NCBI RefSeq assembly: GCF_008704535.1
Contig: NZ_CP023701.1
Span: forward strand, 3,846,501-3,910,500
Source: Streptomyces subrutilus
Lineage (GTDB): Bacteria > Actinomycetota > Actinomycetes > Streptomycetales > Streptomycetaceae
Direction of reading: 5' to 3'
Length of the DNA stretch: 64,000 bases
Part shown: positions 39,445 through 49,130 of the stretch, piece after piece
How positions within the stretch are numbered: position 1 is the first letter of the stretch
How the letters are laid out: the number at the start of each line of letters is the position of its first letter
Program-made: the position numbers and the translations under genes
The notes under the pieces: generated by a model
What the model saw: only the letters and a program-made list of their open reading frames with translations
The model's database searches: none
What the model was told of the DNA's origin: nothing

Positions 39445-41619
39445 TCAGCGCCCCAGACGTCCGCGCACCATTCCCACCATCGCGTTGAGTTCATCGATCC
39501 GCATCCGCTTGGCGGCGATGAGGAACACCGCCGCCAAGGCGATCGCGCCGGCCACGAGGGCGGCCGCGGAGCCGCCGACGCCGCCGCCGAGCCACTGGGT
39601 GACGCCGTAGGCCGACGCACCCGCCACCGCGGCCGCGGGGACGCACGCGCCGGTCAGGCGGGCGTAGGTGCGCATCACGTGCGCTCCGTCGAGGTCGCCG
39701 CCGAGCCGGGTCTTCAGACGGCGCCAGGCGACGCCCACGCCGACCGCGTAGCCCAGCCCGTAGGCGGCGGCCATGCCGACGACGGCCCACCGGGCGGGGA
39801 GCAGGAAGAACGAGGCCGCGGAGCCGGCGGCGTTGACCGCGGCGACGATGACCGTGTTGTAGAAGGGCGTCCGGGTGTCCTCGTAGGCGTAGAAGCCGCG
39901 CAGGACGACGTACTGGACGGAGTAGGGGATCAGGCCGAGGCCGAAGGCCATCAGGACGTACCCGATGTTCTGGGCGCCGGCGCCGGAGCCCGCGTAGAGC
40001 AGGGTGGCCATGGGGACGCCGAGGGCGAGGAACGCGAAGGCGCACGGGACGATCGCCACGGCCGAAGTGCGCAGCCCGTAGGAGATGTCGTCGCGCACGG
40101 CGGCCGCGTCCCCGTCGTGGGCCGAGCGGGAGATGCGCGGCAGGACGGCGGTCATGACGGAGACGGTGATGATCGCCTGCGGCATCTGCCACAGCAGCAG
40201 TGCGTAGTTGTAGGCGGTGATGCCGGTTCCGGGGTGGCCCTGCTTCTCGGCGACGGACCCGGCCCAGGTGGCGAGCTGGGTGACGACGACGAGGCCGATC
40301 TGGTTGGCGAGGACGAAGAAGAACGTCCACTTGGCCAGCCGGGCGGCCTTCCCGAGGCCGTGGCCCTTCCAGTCGAAGCGCAGCCGGGGGGTGAACCCGG
40401 CGTCGCGCAGGTACGGCAGCATCGCGAGGGCCTGGACCGTGAGCCCGAGCAGGGTGCCCAGGCCCAGCAGGCGGACGCCCTCGGGGGTGACGGTGGAGGC
40501 GTTGACGCCGGAGGTGGTGAAGCCGCCGAACGCGAAGATGAAGGCGCCGAAGGTGGCGATGACCACGATGTTGTTGAGGACGGGGGTCCACATCATGGCG
40601 CCGAACCGGCCGCGGGCGTTGAGGATCTGACCGAGCACCACGTGCACGCCCATGAAGAACATGGTGGGCAGGCAGTAGCGGGCGAAGGCGACCGCGACGT
40701 CCATCTGCTGCGGGTCGGAGGCGATCTTCGGCGACATCATCGTGATGAACACCGGTGCGGCCAGCACGCAGATGGTGGTGATGCCCGCGAGGAGCACCAC
40801 GACGAGGGTCAGCAGCCGGTTCGCGTACGCCTGTCCGCCGTCGCTGTCGTTCTTCATGGCCCGCACCAGCTGCGGGATGAAGACGGCGTTGAGCGCGCCG
40901 CCGCCGACCAGCACGTAGATCATCGTGGGCAGCGTGTTGGCGATCTGGTACGTGTCGTTGAAGGTGCCGACGCCGATGGCGCCGGCGATGACCAGGGTCC
41001 GCAGGAAGCCGGTGATGCGGGAGACGATCGTGCCGGCGGCCATCAGCGCGCTGGACTTCAGCAGGCCGGCGGCGCGCCCGGCGGGCTTGGCGGGGGCCGG
41101 GGCGGCCACGGGCGCGTCCTCGGCCGGGGTGCGGGGCGCCGCCTCCTGGTCCCGGTAGAGGTGCGCGAAGGCGTCCGGTGCGGGCTGCTGGTCCACGGCG
41201 TTCGTCACCAGGGAGTCGACGCCGACGAACTGGGTGGTGGTGGCGTGGTCGCCGTACGGCAGGTGGCGCGAGGGGCCGTCCGGCTCCGGCGGCGGGGTCT
41301 GGGCCCACACGCGCGGATCGGGGGCGTAGGAGGGCGCGGACGGCGCAGCGTAGAGCGGGCCCGGCTCCTGGAAGGTGCCGGGCGGCGGAGGCGGGTGCGA
41401 GGCCCTGTCGTAGAGGACCTCGGTGACGGGGTCCTGGGCGGACAGGTCCTGTGACCGGTACGGGTCGTAGTCGTACGCATCCTGGACATACGGGTCGTGA
41501 TCCGGCGCGGGCGCGGGCGCGGGAACCTGCCCGGGCACCGGGGTGCCCGGAGCAGCGCCCTGGCCGGGCGCCGGCCCACCAGTGCCCTGCGCGCGGTCAC
41601 CGTCGTACGGCGCGTTCAT
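39445..41619 (-). CDS. murJ: Lipid II flippase MurJ (MviN)
   Basis: 724 aa. Long disordered N-terminus rich in Pro/Asp/Tyr (about 1-180) followed by about 14 membrane helices of the MOP flippase fold. MurJ core motifs include GTIVSRITGFLRTLVIAGAIG, NTLPTMIYVLVGGGALNAVFIPQLVRA and ILNARGRFGAMMWTPVLNNI. Exports lipid II for peptidoglycan synthesis. The 180-residue cytosolic N-terminal extension is not part of the core family and may be a regulatory or kinase-substrate region (inference). Sits between the pseudokinase and DUF6049 genes, all in one direction. Confidence 0.95.
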   Translation of the reverse strand: MNAPYDGDRAQGTGGPAPGQGAAPGTPVPGQVPAPAPAPDHDPYVQDAYDYDPYRSQDLSAQDPVTEVLYDRASHPPPPPGTFQEPGPLYAAPSAPSYAPDPRVWAQTPPPEPDGPSRHLPYGDHATTTQFVGVDSLVTNAVDQQPAPDAFAHLYRDQEAAPRTPAEDAPVAAPAPAKPAGRAAGLLKSSALMAAGTIVSRITGFLRTLVIAGAIGVGTFNDTYQIANTLPTMIYVLVGGGALNAVFIPQLVRAMKNDSDGGQAYANRLLTLVVVLLAGITTICVLAAPVFITMMSPKIASDPQQMDVAVAFARYCLPTMFFMGVHVVLGQILNARGRFGAMMWTPVLNNIVVIATFGAFIFAFGGFTTSGVNASTVTPEGVRLLGLGTLLGLTVQALAMLPYLRDAGFTPRLRFDWKGHGLGKAARLAKWTFFFVLANQIGLVVVTQLATWAGSVAEKQGHPGTGITAYNYALLLWQMPQAIITVSVMTAVLPRISRSAHDGDAAAVRDDISYGLRTSAVAIVPCAFAFLALGVPMATLLYAGSGAGAQNIGYVLMAFGLGLIPYSVQYVVLRGFYAYEDTRTPFYNTVIVAAVNAAGSAASFFLLPARWAVVGMAAAYGLGYAVGVGVAWRRLKTRLGGDLDGAHVMRTYARLTGACVPAAAVAGASAYGVTQWLGGGVGGSAAALVAGAIALAAVFLIAAKRMRIDELNAMVGMVRGRLGR

Positions 41620-41665
41620 CGAAACCCCACCTCATCGTCCCCAGGCCGACCGGCCACGGCATCGC

Positions 41666-43930
41666 TCAACGGTCCACTGTCTCACCCGTTCCGGACCGGT
41701 CCGCGCTTTGCGGTCCGGTGTCCGGGGACTCGTCACTCGGCTGCGTGCTCTCCTCGGCGGCCGCGCGCGCCGCGACGCGCTTGCGGCTGGCGTACATCTT
41801 GATGCCCGCCAGCACCAGCAGGAGCACGCCGCCGGCGATGACGAGCATCACGGTGGAGGTGATCTCGGTGGCCTCGACGGTGAACGTGCGCGCCTTGCCG
41901 TAGGGGACGCCGTCCTTGGTGAAGAGCTGGGCGGTGACCTCCACCGGACCGCTCGCCGTGGCGCTCGCGTCGAACTTGACGGTCTGGCTGTGGCCGCCCT
42001 GGACGGTGACCTCCTGCTCGGACTCGCCGCTGCCGCTGAACATCAGACGGGTGGGGTTGGCGGACTTCACCCGCAGGACCAGGTCGTGGACGTTCTGGAC
42101 CAGGCTGTTCTGGACGCTGACCGGGATGGTGGCGCTGTGTCCCGACAGGGTGGCGTCGGACTTGGGGATGACCTTGACCTTCTCGGTGAGGCCGATCAGG
42201 TAGTCCTGCACCTGGTCCCGGTAGAGCTTGGCCTGGTCGGGCCGGCCGCGCCAGGAGGTGGACATCTCCCGGTTGGTGGAATTGCCGAAGGGGATCTCCA
42301 CGCGGTCGGGCATGGTGAGGATCACCTTGAAGTGGTCGAGCGTGTTCTGGGTGGTGCGGATCTTCTCGAAGGCCGACACCGGCAGCTCCTGCTTGCGCAG
42401 GGCCTCCGGGTACTGGCCCGCGCCCGGCACCAGGGTGGCGGCTCCGGGGTCGGGCTTGGCCGCGGCGGCGGATTCGAGGTCTCCGGGCTGGGTCCAGCGA
42501 CCGCCCTGGAGTCCGCGCAGGGCGGTGGCCATGGTGTTCACCTGGCCGACCGAAGGCATCCGCTGCGGGGTGACCACGAAGCTGCGCTGCTCGTCGGTCT
42601 TCTGCAGGTTCAGGGCGAGGGTGTGGGCCAGGAACTGCTGCACCGCGAGGGTGGAGTCCCCGGCCTTGAGCATGTCGCCCTCGAAGGCGGTGGAGAGCTC
42701 GGCGTCCGCCACGACCGCGGTGGTGCCCGCGCCGATGGGGCGGGCGGCCGAGGGGGTGTAGCCGAGGCTGCCCGTCTCCGTGAGGCTGTCGCTGCGGGCG
42801 AGGACGTTGCGGGCGCCGGCCGAGGTGGCGACGTTGACGATCGAGGGGTCGATCGCGCCGTTCACGGGCCAGGAGAAGTCGGTGGAGGCGGGGACGTGCA
42901 GGACCGTCTCCACGGCCTGCCGCGCCTTGTCCGTGGCCGGCCGAAGCTGGCCCAGGGTGCCCGACACGTCCTTGCCCTGGTGGGCGAGGGAGGCCAGGTC
43001 GGGGTCGGCGAAGGGCAGGGCGACGACCTTCTTGCCCTGCACGGCGGCTTCCAGCGAGCTCAGCCACTGCTCCGCGACGGCCTTGTTGCGGCCCTGTACG
43101 AGCTTGCCGTCGGGCCCGCGGACCCGGTAGCCCTTGGTCATCGCGTCGACCGTGGTCAGCAGGTCGGGGTCGATGACCCAGGTGATCGGCAGGTCCTTGC
43201 CGAGGGAGACCATCTGCTCCAGGCGGCCGCCGGGCCGGAGCTCCTCGGCGAGCGAGTCGTCGAGGAAGACGGGGGTCTGCACCTCGTCCGAGCCGGTCTC
43301 GGCGGTCACCCGGGTCTGGGCGATCAGCGGCCACGCGTAGGTCAGCTGGGACCGCTTGGCGGCGGCCTCCGGCTGCCAGGGCAGGAAGGTCCGCCCGATG
43401 CCGAGGACCTGCTGGGAAGGCCGGCTGTCGGTCGCCCCGGACAGCGAGACGCCGAGCTGGTAGACGCCGTCCTTGTCCAGCTCCAGCTTGTTCACCGGCA
43501 CCGTGAGGGTGAACTCGTGGCCGACCTTCGAGGGCAGCGAGGGGATCTTCACGGCGTAGGCCTGGTCGATCTCGCCCGGATCGGTGCCGGCCCGGAAGGC
43601 GCCGCGGTCGGCGGCCTCGTCGATGGAGGAGCGGTCGGCCAGGACGGGCCCGACCCGCAGCCCCACGTGGGCGTCGTTGATCGCTTCGGATCCGTTGTTG
43701 ACGACGGTGCCGGAGATCGTGAGGGTGTCCCCCTTGACCGGTGCCGCAGGCGCCATGGAGGTCACCTGGACGTCCACCGAGGAGGCCGGAGCGGCCTCGG
43801 CCTCGGGGGCGGGGGAGTAGATCAGCGCGGCGACCACGGGCGTCCCCGCCAGCAGCACCACCGCGCGTCGCAGCCATCGGCGCCGGACGGGGGCGGGCCT
43901 CGCCCCCTGGATGTCTGCCGCCTCGGCCAC
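41666..43930 (-). CDS. DUF6049 family secreted membrane-anchored protein
   Basis: 754 aa. N-terminal signal/anchor (about 18-45, WLRRAVVLLAGTPVVAALI), large extracellular portion (about 46-690) with Ig-like N- and C-terminal segments (VQVTSMAPAAPVKGDTLTISGTVVNNG; GHSATIPVSVQNSLVQNVHDLVLRV), one C-terminal membrane helix (about 695-718) and a short cytosolic tail. Counterpart of Rv3909, always beside murJ in actinobacteria. Function unknown; conserved linkage to murJ and the pseudokinase suggests a periplasmic partner in lipid II export (inference). Starts at GTG 43930. Confidence 0.85.
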   Translation of the reverse strand: MAEAADIQGARPAPVRRRWLRRAVVLLAGTPVVAALIYSPAPEAEAAPASSVDVQVTSMAPAAPVKGDTLTISGTVVNNGSEAINDAHVGLRVGPVLADRSSIDEAADRGAFRAGTDPGEIDQAYAVKIPSLPSKVGHEFTLTVPVNKLELDKDGVYQLGVSLSGATDSRPSQQVLGIGRTFLPWQPEAAAKRSQLTYAWPLIAQTRVTAETGSDEVQTPVFLDDSLAEELRPGGRLEQMVSLGKDLPITWVIDPDLLTTVDAMTKGYRVRGPDGKLVQGRNKAVAEQWLSSLEAAVQGKKVVALPFADPDLASLAHQGKDVSGTLGQLRPATDKARQAVETVLHVPASTDFSWPVNGAIDPSIVNVATSAGARNVLARSDSLTETGSLGYTPSAARPIGAGTTAVVADAELSTAFEGDMLKAGDSTLAVQQFLAHTLALNLQKTDEQRSFVVTPQRMPSVGQVNTMATALRGLQGGRWTQPGDLESAAAAKPDPGAATLVPGAGQYPEALRKQELPVSAFEKIRTTQNTLDHFKVILTMPDRVEIPFGNSTNREMSTSWRGRPDQAKLYRDQVQDYLIGLTEKVKVIPKSDATLSGHSATIPVSVQNSLVQNVHDLVLRVKSANPTRLMFSGSGESEQEVTVQGGHSQTVKFDASATASGPVEVTAQLFTKDGVPYGKARTFTVEATEITSTVMLVIAGGVLLLVLAGIKMYASRKRVAARAAAEESTQPSDESPDTGPQSADRSGTGETVDR

Positions 43931-44116
43931 GCGTTAGCCCGTTCCTCGAAGTGTCAGTGGTCGTCGTCTGTGCGTCTAGGCATGGTAACGAGACCCGCTG
44001 TGCGCGAGTGCCGCCCCTTGCTCCACATGATCGGCTCAGGCCCGGGCCGGGCGTGTAACGGGGGTGCCACAAAACGGGGAAGCCCGGGCCGGGCCGGGCA
44101 CGTACCCTTTTCTGTT

Positions 44117-45559
44117 GTGCCGAACGCCAACGAAGACACCCCCAGTGCCCTGAGTCAGGTGCAGCGCCGCGCGGTGAGCGAACTGCTGCGGATCGCCCCT
44201 GTCGCCGACGAGCTCGGCCGCCGATTCCAGGAGGCGGGCTTCCGCCTCGCCCTGGTCGGCGGGTCCGTCCGCGACGCGCTGCTGGAGCGTCTCGGCAACG
44301 ACCTCGACTTCACCACCGATGCCCGCCCCGAGGACGTCCTGAAGATCGTCCGGCCGTGGGCCGACTCCGTCTGGGACGTCGGCATCGCCTTCGGCACCGT
44401 CGGATCGCAGAAGGACGGCTTCCAGATCGAGGTGACCACCTACCGCTCCGAGGCGTACGACCGGACCTCGCGCAAGCCCGAGGTCTCCTACGGCGACTCC
44501 ATCGAGGAGGACCTGGTCCGGCGCGACTTCACGGTCAACGCCATGGCCCTGGCCCTGCCGGAGCAGGAGTTCATCGACCCGCACGGCGGTCTCGACGACC
44601 TGGCCGCCGGCCTCCTGCGCACCCCGGGCACCCCCGAGGACTCGTTCTCCGACGACCCGCTGCGCATGCTGCGGGCCGCCCGGTTCGCCGCACAGCTCGA
44701 CTTCGAGGTCGCCCCGGAGGTCGTGGCGGCGATGAAGGCGATGTCCGACCGGATCGAGATCGTCTCCGCGGAGCGGGTGCAGGGAGAGCTGAACAAGCTG
44801 ATCCTCTCCGCGCACCCGCGCAAGGGCCTGGGCCTGCTCGTGGACACCGGCCTGGCGGACCGGGTGCTGCCCGAGCTGCCCGCACTGCGGCTGGAGAGCG
44901 ACGAGCACCACCGGCACAAGGACGTCTACGACCACTCGCTGATCGTGCTGGAGCAGGCGATCGCGCTGGAGGAGGACGGCCCCGACCTGGTGCTGCGGCT
45001 GGCCGCCCTGCTGCACGACATCGGCAAGCCCCGGACCCGGCGGTTCGAGAGCGACGGCCGGGTCTCCTTCCACCACCACGAGGTGGTGGGCGCGAAGATG
45101 ACCAAGAAGCGGCTGACCGCGCTGAAGTACTCCAACGACATGATCAAGGACGTCTCCCGTCTCGTGGAGCTGCACCTGCGCTTCCACGGCTACGGGGACG
45201 GGGAGTGGACCGACTCCGCCGTGCGCCGTTACGTGCGCGATGCCGGTCCGCTGCTGGAGCGGCTGCACAAGCTCACCCGCTCCGACTGCACCACCCGCAA
45301 CAAGCGCAAGGCCAATGCCCTCTCCCGGACCTACGACGGACTGGAGGAGCGCATCGCGCAGCTCCAGGAGCGCGAGGAGCTGGACGCGATCCGGCCCGAC
45401 CTGGACGGCAACGAGATCATGCGGGTGCTGGACGTCGGCCCCGGGCCGCTCATCGGCAAGGCGTACGCCTTCCTGCTGGAGCTGCGGCTGGAGAACGGGC
45501 CGATGGGGCGGGACGCGGCCGTCGCCGCGCTCAAGGAGTGGTGGGCAGCCCAGGGCTGA
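44117..45559 (+). CDS. pcnA: CCA tRNA nucleotidyltransferase
   Basis: 480 aa from GTG 44117; a much longer open frame upstream runs antisense to DUF6049 and is rejected. Nucleotidyltransferase motif LVGGSVRDALL and metal ligands in NDLDFTTDA, ERVQGEL, and an HD domain (LLHDIGKPRTRRF, VVGAKMTKKRL). Adds or repairs the 3' CCA of tRNAs, which is needed here since the two tRNA genes in the window lack encoded CCA. Matches Rv3907c. It is followed by a nested parS hairpin. Confidence 0.94.
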   Translation: MPNANEDTPSALSQVQRRAVSELLRIAPVADELGRRFQEAGFRLALVGGSVRDALLERLGNDLDFTTDARPEDVLKIVRPWADSVWDVGIAFGTVGSQKDGFQIEVTTYRSEAYDRTSRKPEVSYGDSIEEDLVRRDFTVNAMALALPEQEFIDPHGGLDDLAAGLLRTPGTPEDSFSDDPLRMLRAARFAAQLDFEVAPEVVAAMKAMSDRIEIVSAERVQGELNKLILSAHPRKGLGLLVDTGLADRVLPELPALRLESDEHHRHKDVYDHSLIVLEQAIALEEDGPDLVLRLAALLHDIGKPRTRRFESDGRVSFHHHEVVGAKMTKKRLTALKYSNDMIKDVSRLVELHLRFHGYGDGEWTDSAVRRYVRDAGPLLERLHKLTRSDCTTRNKRKANALSRTYDGLEERIAQLQEREELDAIRPDLDGNEIMRVLDVGPGPLIGKAYAFLLELRLENGPMGRDAAVAALKEWWAAQG

Positions 45560-45566
45560 GCCGGCA

Positions 45567-45651
45567 GACCTCGGGCGGCGTACCGCGGCGTTCCCGGCCG
45601 GTGTTTCACGTGAAACACCGGCCAGGAGGGTGCGGAACGCCGCCCGAGGTC
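45567..45651. terminator. Nested hairpin with parS at its apex
   Basis: Outer 14-bp arms GACCTCGGGCGGCG (45567-45580) and CGCCGCCCGAGGTC (45638-45651) enclose a 28-bp perfect palindrome (45596-45623) centred on parS. Lies between the converging pcnA and MFS genes; likely bidirectional terminator. Confidence 0.8.
45603..45616. promoter_or_regulatory. parS: parS site 6 (perfect)
   Basis: GTTTCACGTGAAAC, core of a 28-bp palindrome, downstream of pcnA. Confidence 0.95.
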
Positions 45652-45715
45652 CGGACCGCGGGTGCTGCGGGGACCGCGGGCGGGTACCGCGTGAATCAGG
45701 CGCGACGGGGTCGAT

Positions 45716-45729
45716 GTTTCACGTGAAAC
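45716..45729. promoter_or_regulatory. parS: parS site 7 (perfect), forming the MFS stop codon
   Basis: GTTTCACGTGAAAC. On the minus strand its TTC ACG TGA are the last two codons and stop of the MFS gene. Confidence 0.95.
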
Positions 45730-46987
45730 GTCGCCCCTGCCGCTCCAGCAGGACCGCGGTCGCCGCGTAGAGGGCGGACACGCAGAGGATCAGGGTCGGG
45801 GACCGCCCGTCGGCGGGGAGCATCAGCGAGGCCACGGCCGCCGCCCCGACGAACGCCACGTTGAACAGGACGTCGTAGACCGAGAAGACCCGCCCCCGGT
45901 ACTCGTCGTCCACCCGGGACTGCACGACCGTGTCGGTGGCGATCTTGGCGCCCTGGGTGGCGAGGCCCAGGACGAACGCGGCGACCAGCATCGGCCCGGG
46001 AGCGAAGAACAGGCCGAGCGCGGGAACCAGGACCGCGGCCCCGGCGGCGCAGACGGTGATCGAGCCGAGGGTGCCCAGGCGGCGCACCGCCCAGGGCGTG
46101 ATGACGGCGGCGGCGAAGAACCCCGCCCCGGAGACGCCGACCGCGACGCCCAGCAGCGCCAGCCCGTCGGCCTCGTCGGCGGACCAGGCGTAGCGGCACA
46201 GCATGAGCAGCGTGACGAACAGGGCTCCGTAGCAGAAGCGCATCAGGGTCATGGCGGTCAGCGCCCGGGCCGCGTCGCGCCGTGCGGCGAGGTGCCGCAG
46301 CCCCTCGGCCATGCCCCGCACGGTGAGGGCGAGCCCCTCGGCGACCGACGGGTGGCGCCGGCCGGGCGGATGGTCGGGTCCGAGGAGTCCGACGGCCAGC
46401 CGCAGGGAGGCCAGACCCGCGAGCAGGTAGAGGCCGGCGCCGACCAGGACGACGAGGGCGTTGGACCCGGAGGCCAGCACCCGGACCAGGAAGGCCAGCC
46501 CCCCGCCCGCGACGGCCGCGAGGGTGCCGGCGGTGGGGGAGAGGGCGTTCGCGGTGACCAGCTGGCCGGCGCCGGCGACGTGCGGCAGCGAGGCGGCGAG
46601 CCCGGCCAGCACGAAGCGGTTGACGGCCGTCACGGAGAGCGCCGAGGCGTAGAACAGCCAGTCGGGCACGTGGGCCACGATCAGCAGCGCGGTGCCGCAG
46701 GCGAGGACGGCCCGCAGCAGGTTGCCGTAGAGGAAGACCTGGCGGCGGCGCCAGCGGTCGAGGAGCACTCCGGCGAAGGGGCCGACGACCGAGTAGGGGA
46801 GCAGCAGGACGGCCATCGCCGAGGCGATGGCACCCGGCGAGGCCTGTTTCTCCGGAGAGAAGACCACGTAGGTGGCGAGAGCGACCTGGTAGACGCCGTC
46901 GGCCGCCTGTGAGAGCAGCCGTACGGCGAGCAGGTTGCGGAAGTCCCTCAGGCGCAGGAGTACGCGCAGATCACCTACGACAGGCAT
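45719..46987 (-). CDS. MFS transporter
   Basis: 422 aa from ATG 46987 (GTG 47002 is an in-frame alternative next to the upstream terminator). Twelve predicted helices; loop 2-3 motif GPFAGVLLDRWRRRQVFLYGN is typical of the major facilitator superfamily, drug-exporter side. Substrate unknown. Its last codons and stop are formed by a parS palindrome, so the C-terminus RRFT is imposed by the site. Minus strand, converging on pcnA. Confidence 0.88.
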   Translation of the reverse strand: MPVVGDLRVLLRLRDFRNLLAVRLLSQAADGVYQVALATYVVFSPEKQASPGAIASAMAVLLLPYSVVGPFAGVLLDRWRRRQVFLYGNLLRAVLACGTALLIVAHVPDWLFYASALSVTAVNRFVLAGLAASLPHVAGAGQLVTANALSPTAGTLAAVAGGGLAFLVRVLASGSNALVVLVGAGLYLLAGLASLRLAVGLLGPDHPPGRRHPSVAEGLALTVRGMAEGLRHLAARRDAARALTAMTLMRFCYGALFVTLLMLCRYAWSADEADGLALLGVAVGVSGAGFFAAAVITPWAVRRLGTLGSITVCAAGAAVLVPALGLFFAPGPMLVAAFVLGLATQGAKIATDTVVQSRVDDEYRGRVFSVYDVLFNVAFVGAAAVASLMLPADGRSPTLILCVSALYAATAVLLERQGRRFT

Positions 46988-47005
46988 GAGGGCAAGGGTC
47001 ACACA

Positions 47006-47046
47006 CGCGGAGGGTCCCCGGGCACGCGGCCCGGGGACCCTCCGCG
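47006..47046 (-). terminator. Terminator of ino1
   Basis: 17-bp arms CGCGGAGGGTCCCCGGG (47006-47022) and its complement (47030-47046). Lies beyond the ino1 stop. Confidence 0.85.
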
Positions 47047-47122
47047 GAAGAACAGCCGAAGTCCAGGTGTCCCGGGGACCCTTGGACCCGACCGGCGCGC
47101 TGCGGCGCCGAGCGGGGACCGG

Positions 47123-48205
47123 CTAGCGCTCGACCTCGCCCTTGATGAACTTCTCGACGTTCGCGTAGGCCTCGTCGTCGAAGTACTGCACCGGCGGGGA
47201 CTTCATGAAGTAGCTGGACGCCGACAGGATCGGGCCGCCGATGCCGCGGTCCTTGGCGATCTTCGCGGCGCGCAGGGCGTCGATGATGACACCGGCGGAG
47301 TTCGGGGAGTCCCACACCTCGAGCTTGTACTCCAGGTTCAGCGGGACGTCGCCGAACGCACGGCCTTCGAGGCGGACGTAGGCCCACTTGCGGTCGTCGA
47401 GCCACGCGACGTAGTCGGACGGTCCGATGTGGACGTTCTTCTCGCCGAGCTCGCGGTCGGGGATCTGCGAGGTGACGGCCTGCGTCTTGGAGATCTTCTT
47501 CGACTCGAGGCGGTCGCGCTCAAGCATGTTCTTGAAGTCCATGTTGCCGCCGACGTTGAGCTGCATGGTGCGCTCGAGCCGGACGCCGCGGTCCTCGAAG
47601 AGCTTCGCCATCACGCGGTGCGTGATGGTGGCGCCGACCTGCGACTTGATGTCGTCGCCGACGATCGGGACACCGGCCTCGGTGAACTTGTCCGCCCACT
47701 CCTTGGTGCCGGCGATGAAGACCGGGAGGGCGTTGACGAAGGCGACCTTGGCGTCGATGGCGGCCTGGGCGTAGAACTTCGCCGCAGCCTCGGAGCCGAC
47801 CGGCAGGTAGCAGATCAGGACGTCGACCTGACGGTCCTTGAGGATCTGGACCACGTCGACCGGAGTCTCGGCGGACTCCTCGATCGTCATGCGGTAGTAC
47901 TTGCCCAGGCCGTCCAGGGTGTGGCCGCGCTGCACGGTCACACCGGTGTTCGGGACGTCGCAGATCTTGATGGTGTTGTTCTCGCTGGCGCCGATGGCGT
48001 CCGAGAGGTCGAGGCCGACCTTCTTCGCGTCGACGTCGAACGCGGCGACGAACTCGATGTCACGCACGTGGTAGTCGCCGAACTGGACGTGCATCAGACC
48101 GGGGACCTTGGCCGCCGGGTCGGCGTCCTTGTAGTACTCGACGCCCTGCACCAGCGAGGCGGCGCAGTTGCCTACGCCGACGATGGCTACGCGAACCGAA
48201 CCCAT
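47123..48205 (-). CDS. ino1: Inositol-3-phosphate synthase
   Basis: 360 aa; converts glucose 6-phosphate to inositol 3-phosphate with NAD, feeding phosphatidylinositol and mycothiol. N-terminal [22 protein letters not shown] binds NAD; catalytic Lys-rich region [12 protein letters not shown] and [10 protein letters not shown], plus [10 protein letters not shown] and [16 protein letters not shown]. Closest to the actinobacterial Ino1 (Rv0046c), which also sits beside a PadR gene. Strong terminator follows. Confidence 0.96.
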   Translation of the reverse strand: MGSVRVAIVGVGNCAASLVQGVEYYKDADPAAKVPGLMHVQFGDYHVRDIEFVAAFDVDAKKVGLDLSDAIGASENNTIKICDVPNTGVTVQRGHTLDGLGKYYRMTIEESAETPVDVVQILKDRQVDVLICYLPVGSEAAAKFYAQAAIDAKVAFVNALPVFIAGTKEWADKFTEAGVPIVGDDIKSQVGATITHRVMAKLFEDRGVRLERTMQLNVGGNMDFKNMLERDRLESKKISKTQAVTSQIPDRELGEKNVHIGPSDYVAWLDDRKWAYVRLEGRAFGDVPLNLEYKLEVWDSPNSAGVIIDALRAAKIAKDRGIGGPILSASSYFMKSPPVQYFDDEAYANVEKFIKGEVER

Positions 48206-48254
48206 TCCGGTTGCTCCCTGTTTGTTCTCGGACGAGGTCTGCGAGATGCAGGCC

Positions 48255-48857
48255 TCATTTTGCAGTTTCGTCGGACGGACCGGGTCGTCTCTGATCCCGT
48301 CCCGCCCGCTCGCTCTCGATGAGCTCGTTCAGCCAGCGCACTTCGCGTTCGACGGACTCCATGCCGTGCCGTTGCAGCTCGAGCGTGTAGTCGTCGAGGC
48401 GCTCCCGTGTGCGGGCGAGTGAGGCGCGCATCTTCTCCAGGCGCTCCTCCAGCCGGCTGCGGCGGCCCTCCAGCACCCGCATGCGCACTTCTCGTTCGGT
48501 CTGGCCGAAGAAGGCGAAGCGGGCGGCGAAGGACTCGTCCTCCCAGGTGTCGGGGCCGGTGTGGGAGAGCAGCTCCTCGAAGTGCTCCTTGCCCGCGGCC
48601 GTCAGCCGGTAGACGATCTTGGCGCGGCGCCCCGCGAGCGAAGCGGCGAGAGCGTCCTCCGGGGCGTTGCCCGGCTCCTCGATCAACCAGCCGTTGGCGA
48701 CCAGCGTCTTGAGGCAGGGATAGAGCGTCCCGTAGCTGAACGCCCGGAACACCCCCAGTGAGGTGTTGAGCCGCTTGCGCAGCTCGTAGCCGTGCATGGG
48801 GGATTCGCGAAGCAGGCCGAGGACGGCGAATTCGAGGATGCCTGAGCGCCTGCTCAT
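48255..48857 (-). CDS. PadR family transcriptional regulator
   Basis: 200 aa from ATG 48857 (GGAGGAGGG upstream). PadR winged helix (about 5-85: [46 protein letters not shown]), then a long C-terminal coiled coil (about 115-180, Arg/Glu/Leu-rich) for dimerisation. It is followed by ino1 after 49 bp, so it may control its own operon and inositol synthesis (inference). A palindromic operator candidate lies 42-60 bp upstream of its start. Confidence 0.92.
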   Translation of the reverse strand: MSRRSGILEFAVLGLLRESPMHGYELRKRLNTSLGVFRAFSYGTLYPCLKTLVANGWLIEEPGNAPEDALAASLAGRRAKIVYRLTAAGKEHFEELLSHTGPDTWEDESFAARFAFFGQTEREVRMRVLEGRRSRLEERLEKMRASLARTRERLDDYTLELQRHGMESVEREVRWLNELIESERAGRDQRRPGPSDETAK

Positions 48858-48898
48858 CCGCTGTCCCTCCTCCGGCTCTGGGTCTTTATGCCGAGCTG

Positions 48899-48917
48899 AT
48901 GTATCGACTCGATACAT
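48899..48917. promoter_or_regulatory. Candidate PadR operator
   Basis: ATGTATCGACTCGATACAT: 9-bp inverted arms around one base, with the ATGT...ACAT ends characteristic of PadR sites, 42 bp upstream of the padR start. Probably autoregulatory. Confidence 0.65.
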
Positions 48918-49130
48918 CCAGACGATAGAACGGGTGGCCTCCTCCGACAAGGGGCGACGTGGTGACCGGCGTCACATCACCAATTCGCAGGAGGCAAGTT
49001 GCCTGTTTTGGGGTGAACTTCGGCACTGAACGGCTTTTGAGCGTGCGTAGTCTGTGCGCCAAGACACCGGGGGAACCGGGATTCACCCGCCGCTTCCAGG
49101 CCACTCGCCTGCCCGAGGAGTAGTCGTTCG

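Noticed and set aside
37441..41454. Open frame of about 1,340 codons on the plus strand
   Set aside because: Antisense to the pseudokinase and murJ; composition is Gly/Val/Arg/His-rich from a GC-rich opposite strand, with no domain.
41543..44116. Open frame continuous with pcnA on the plus strand
   Set aside because: Antisense to DUF6049; lacks family similarity and a ribosome site. pcnA starts at GTG 44117.
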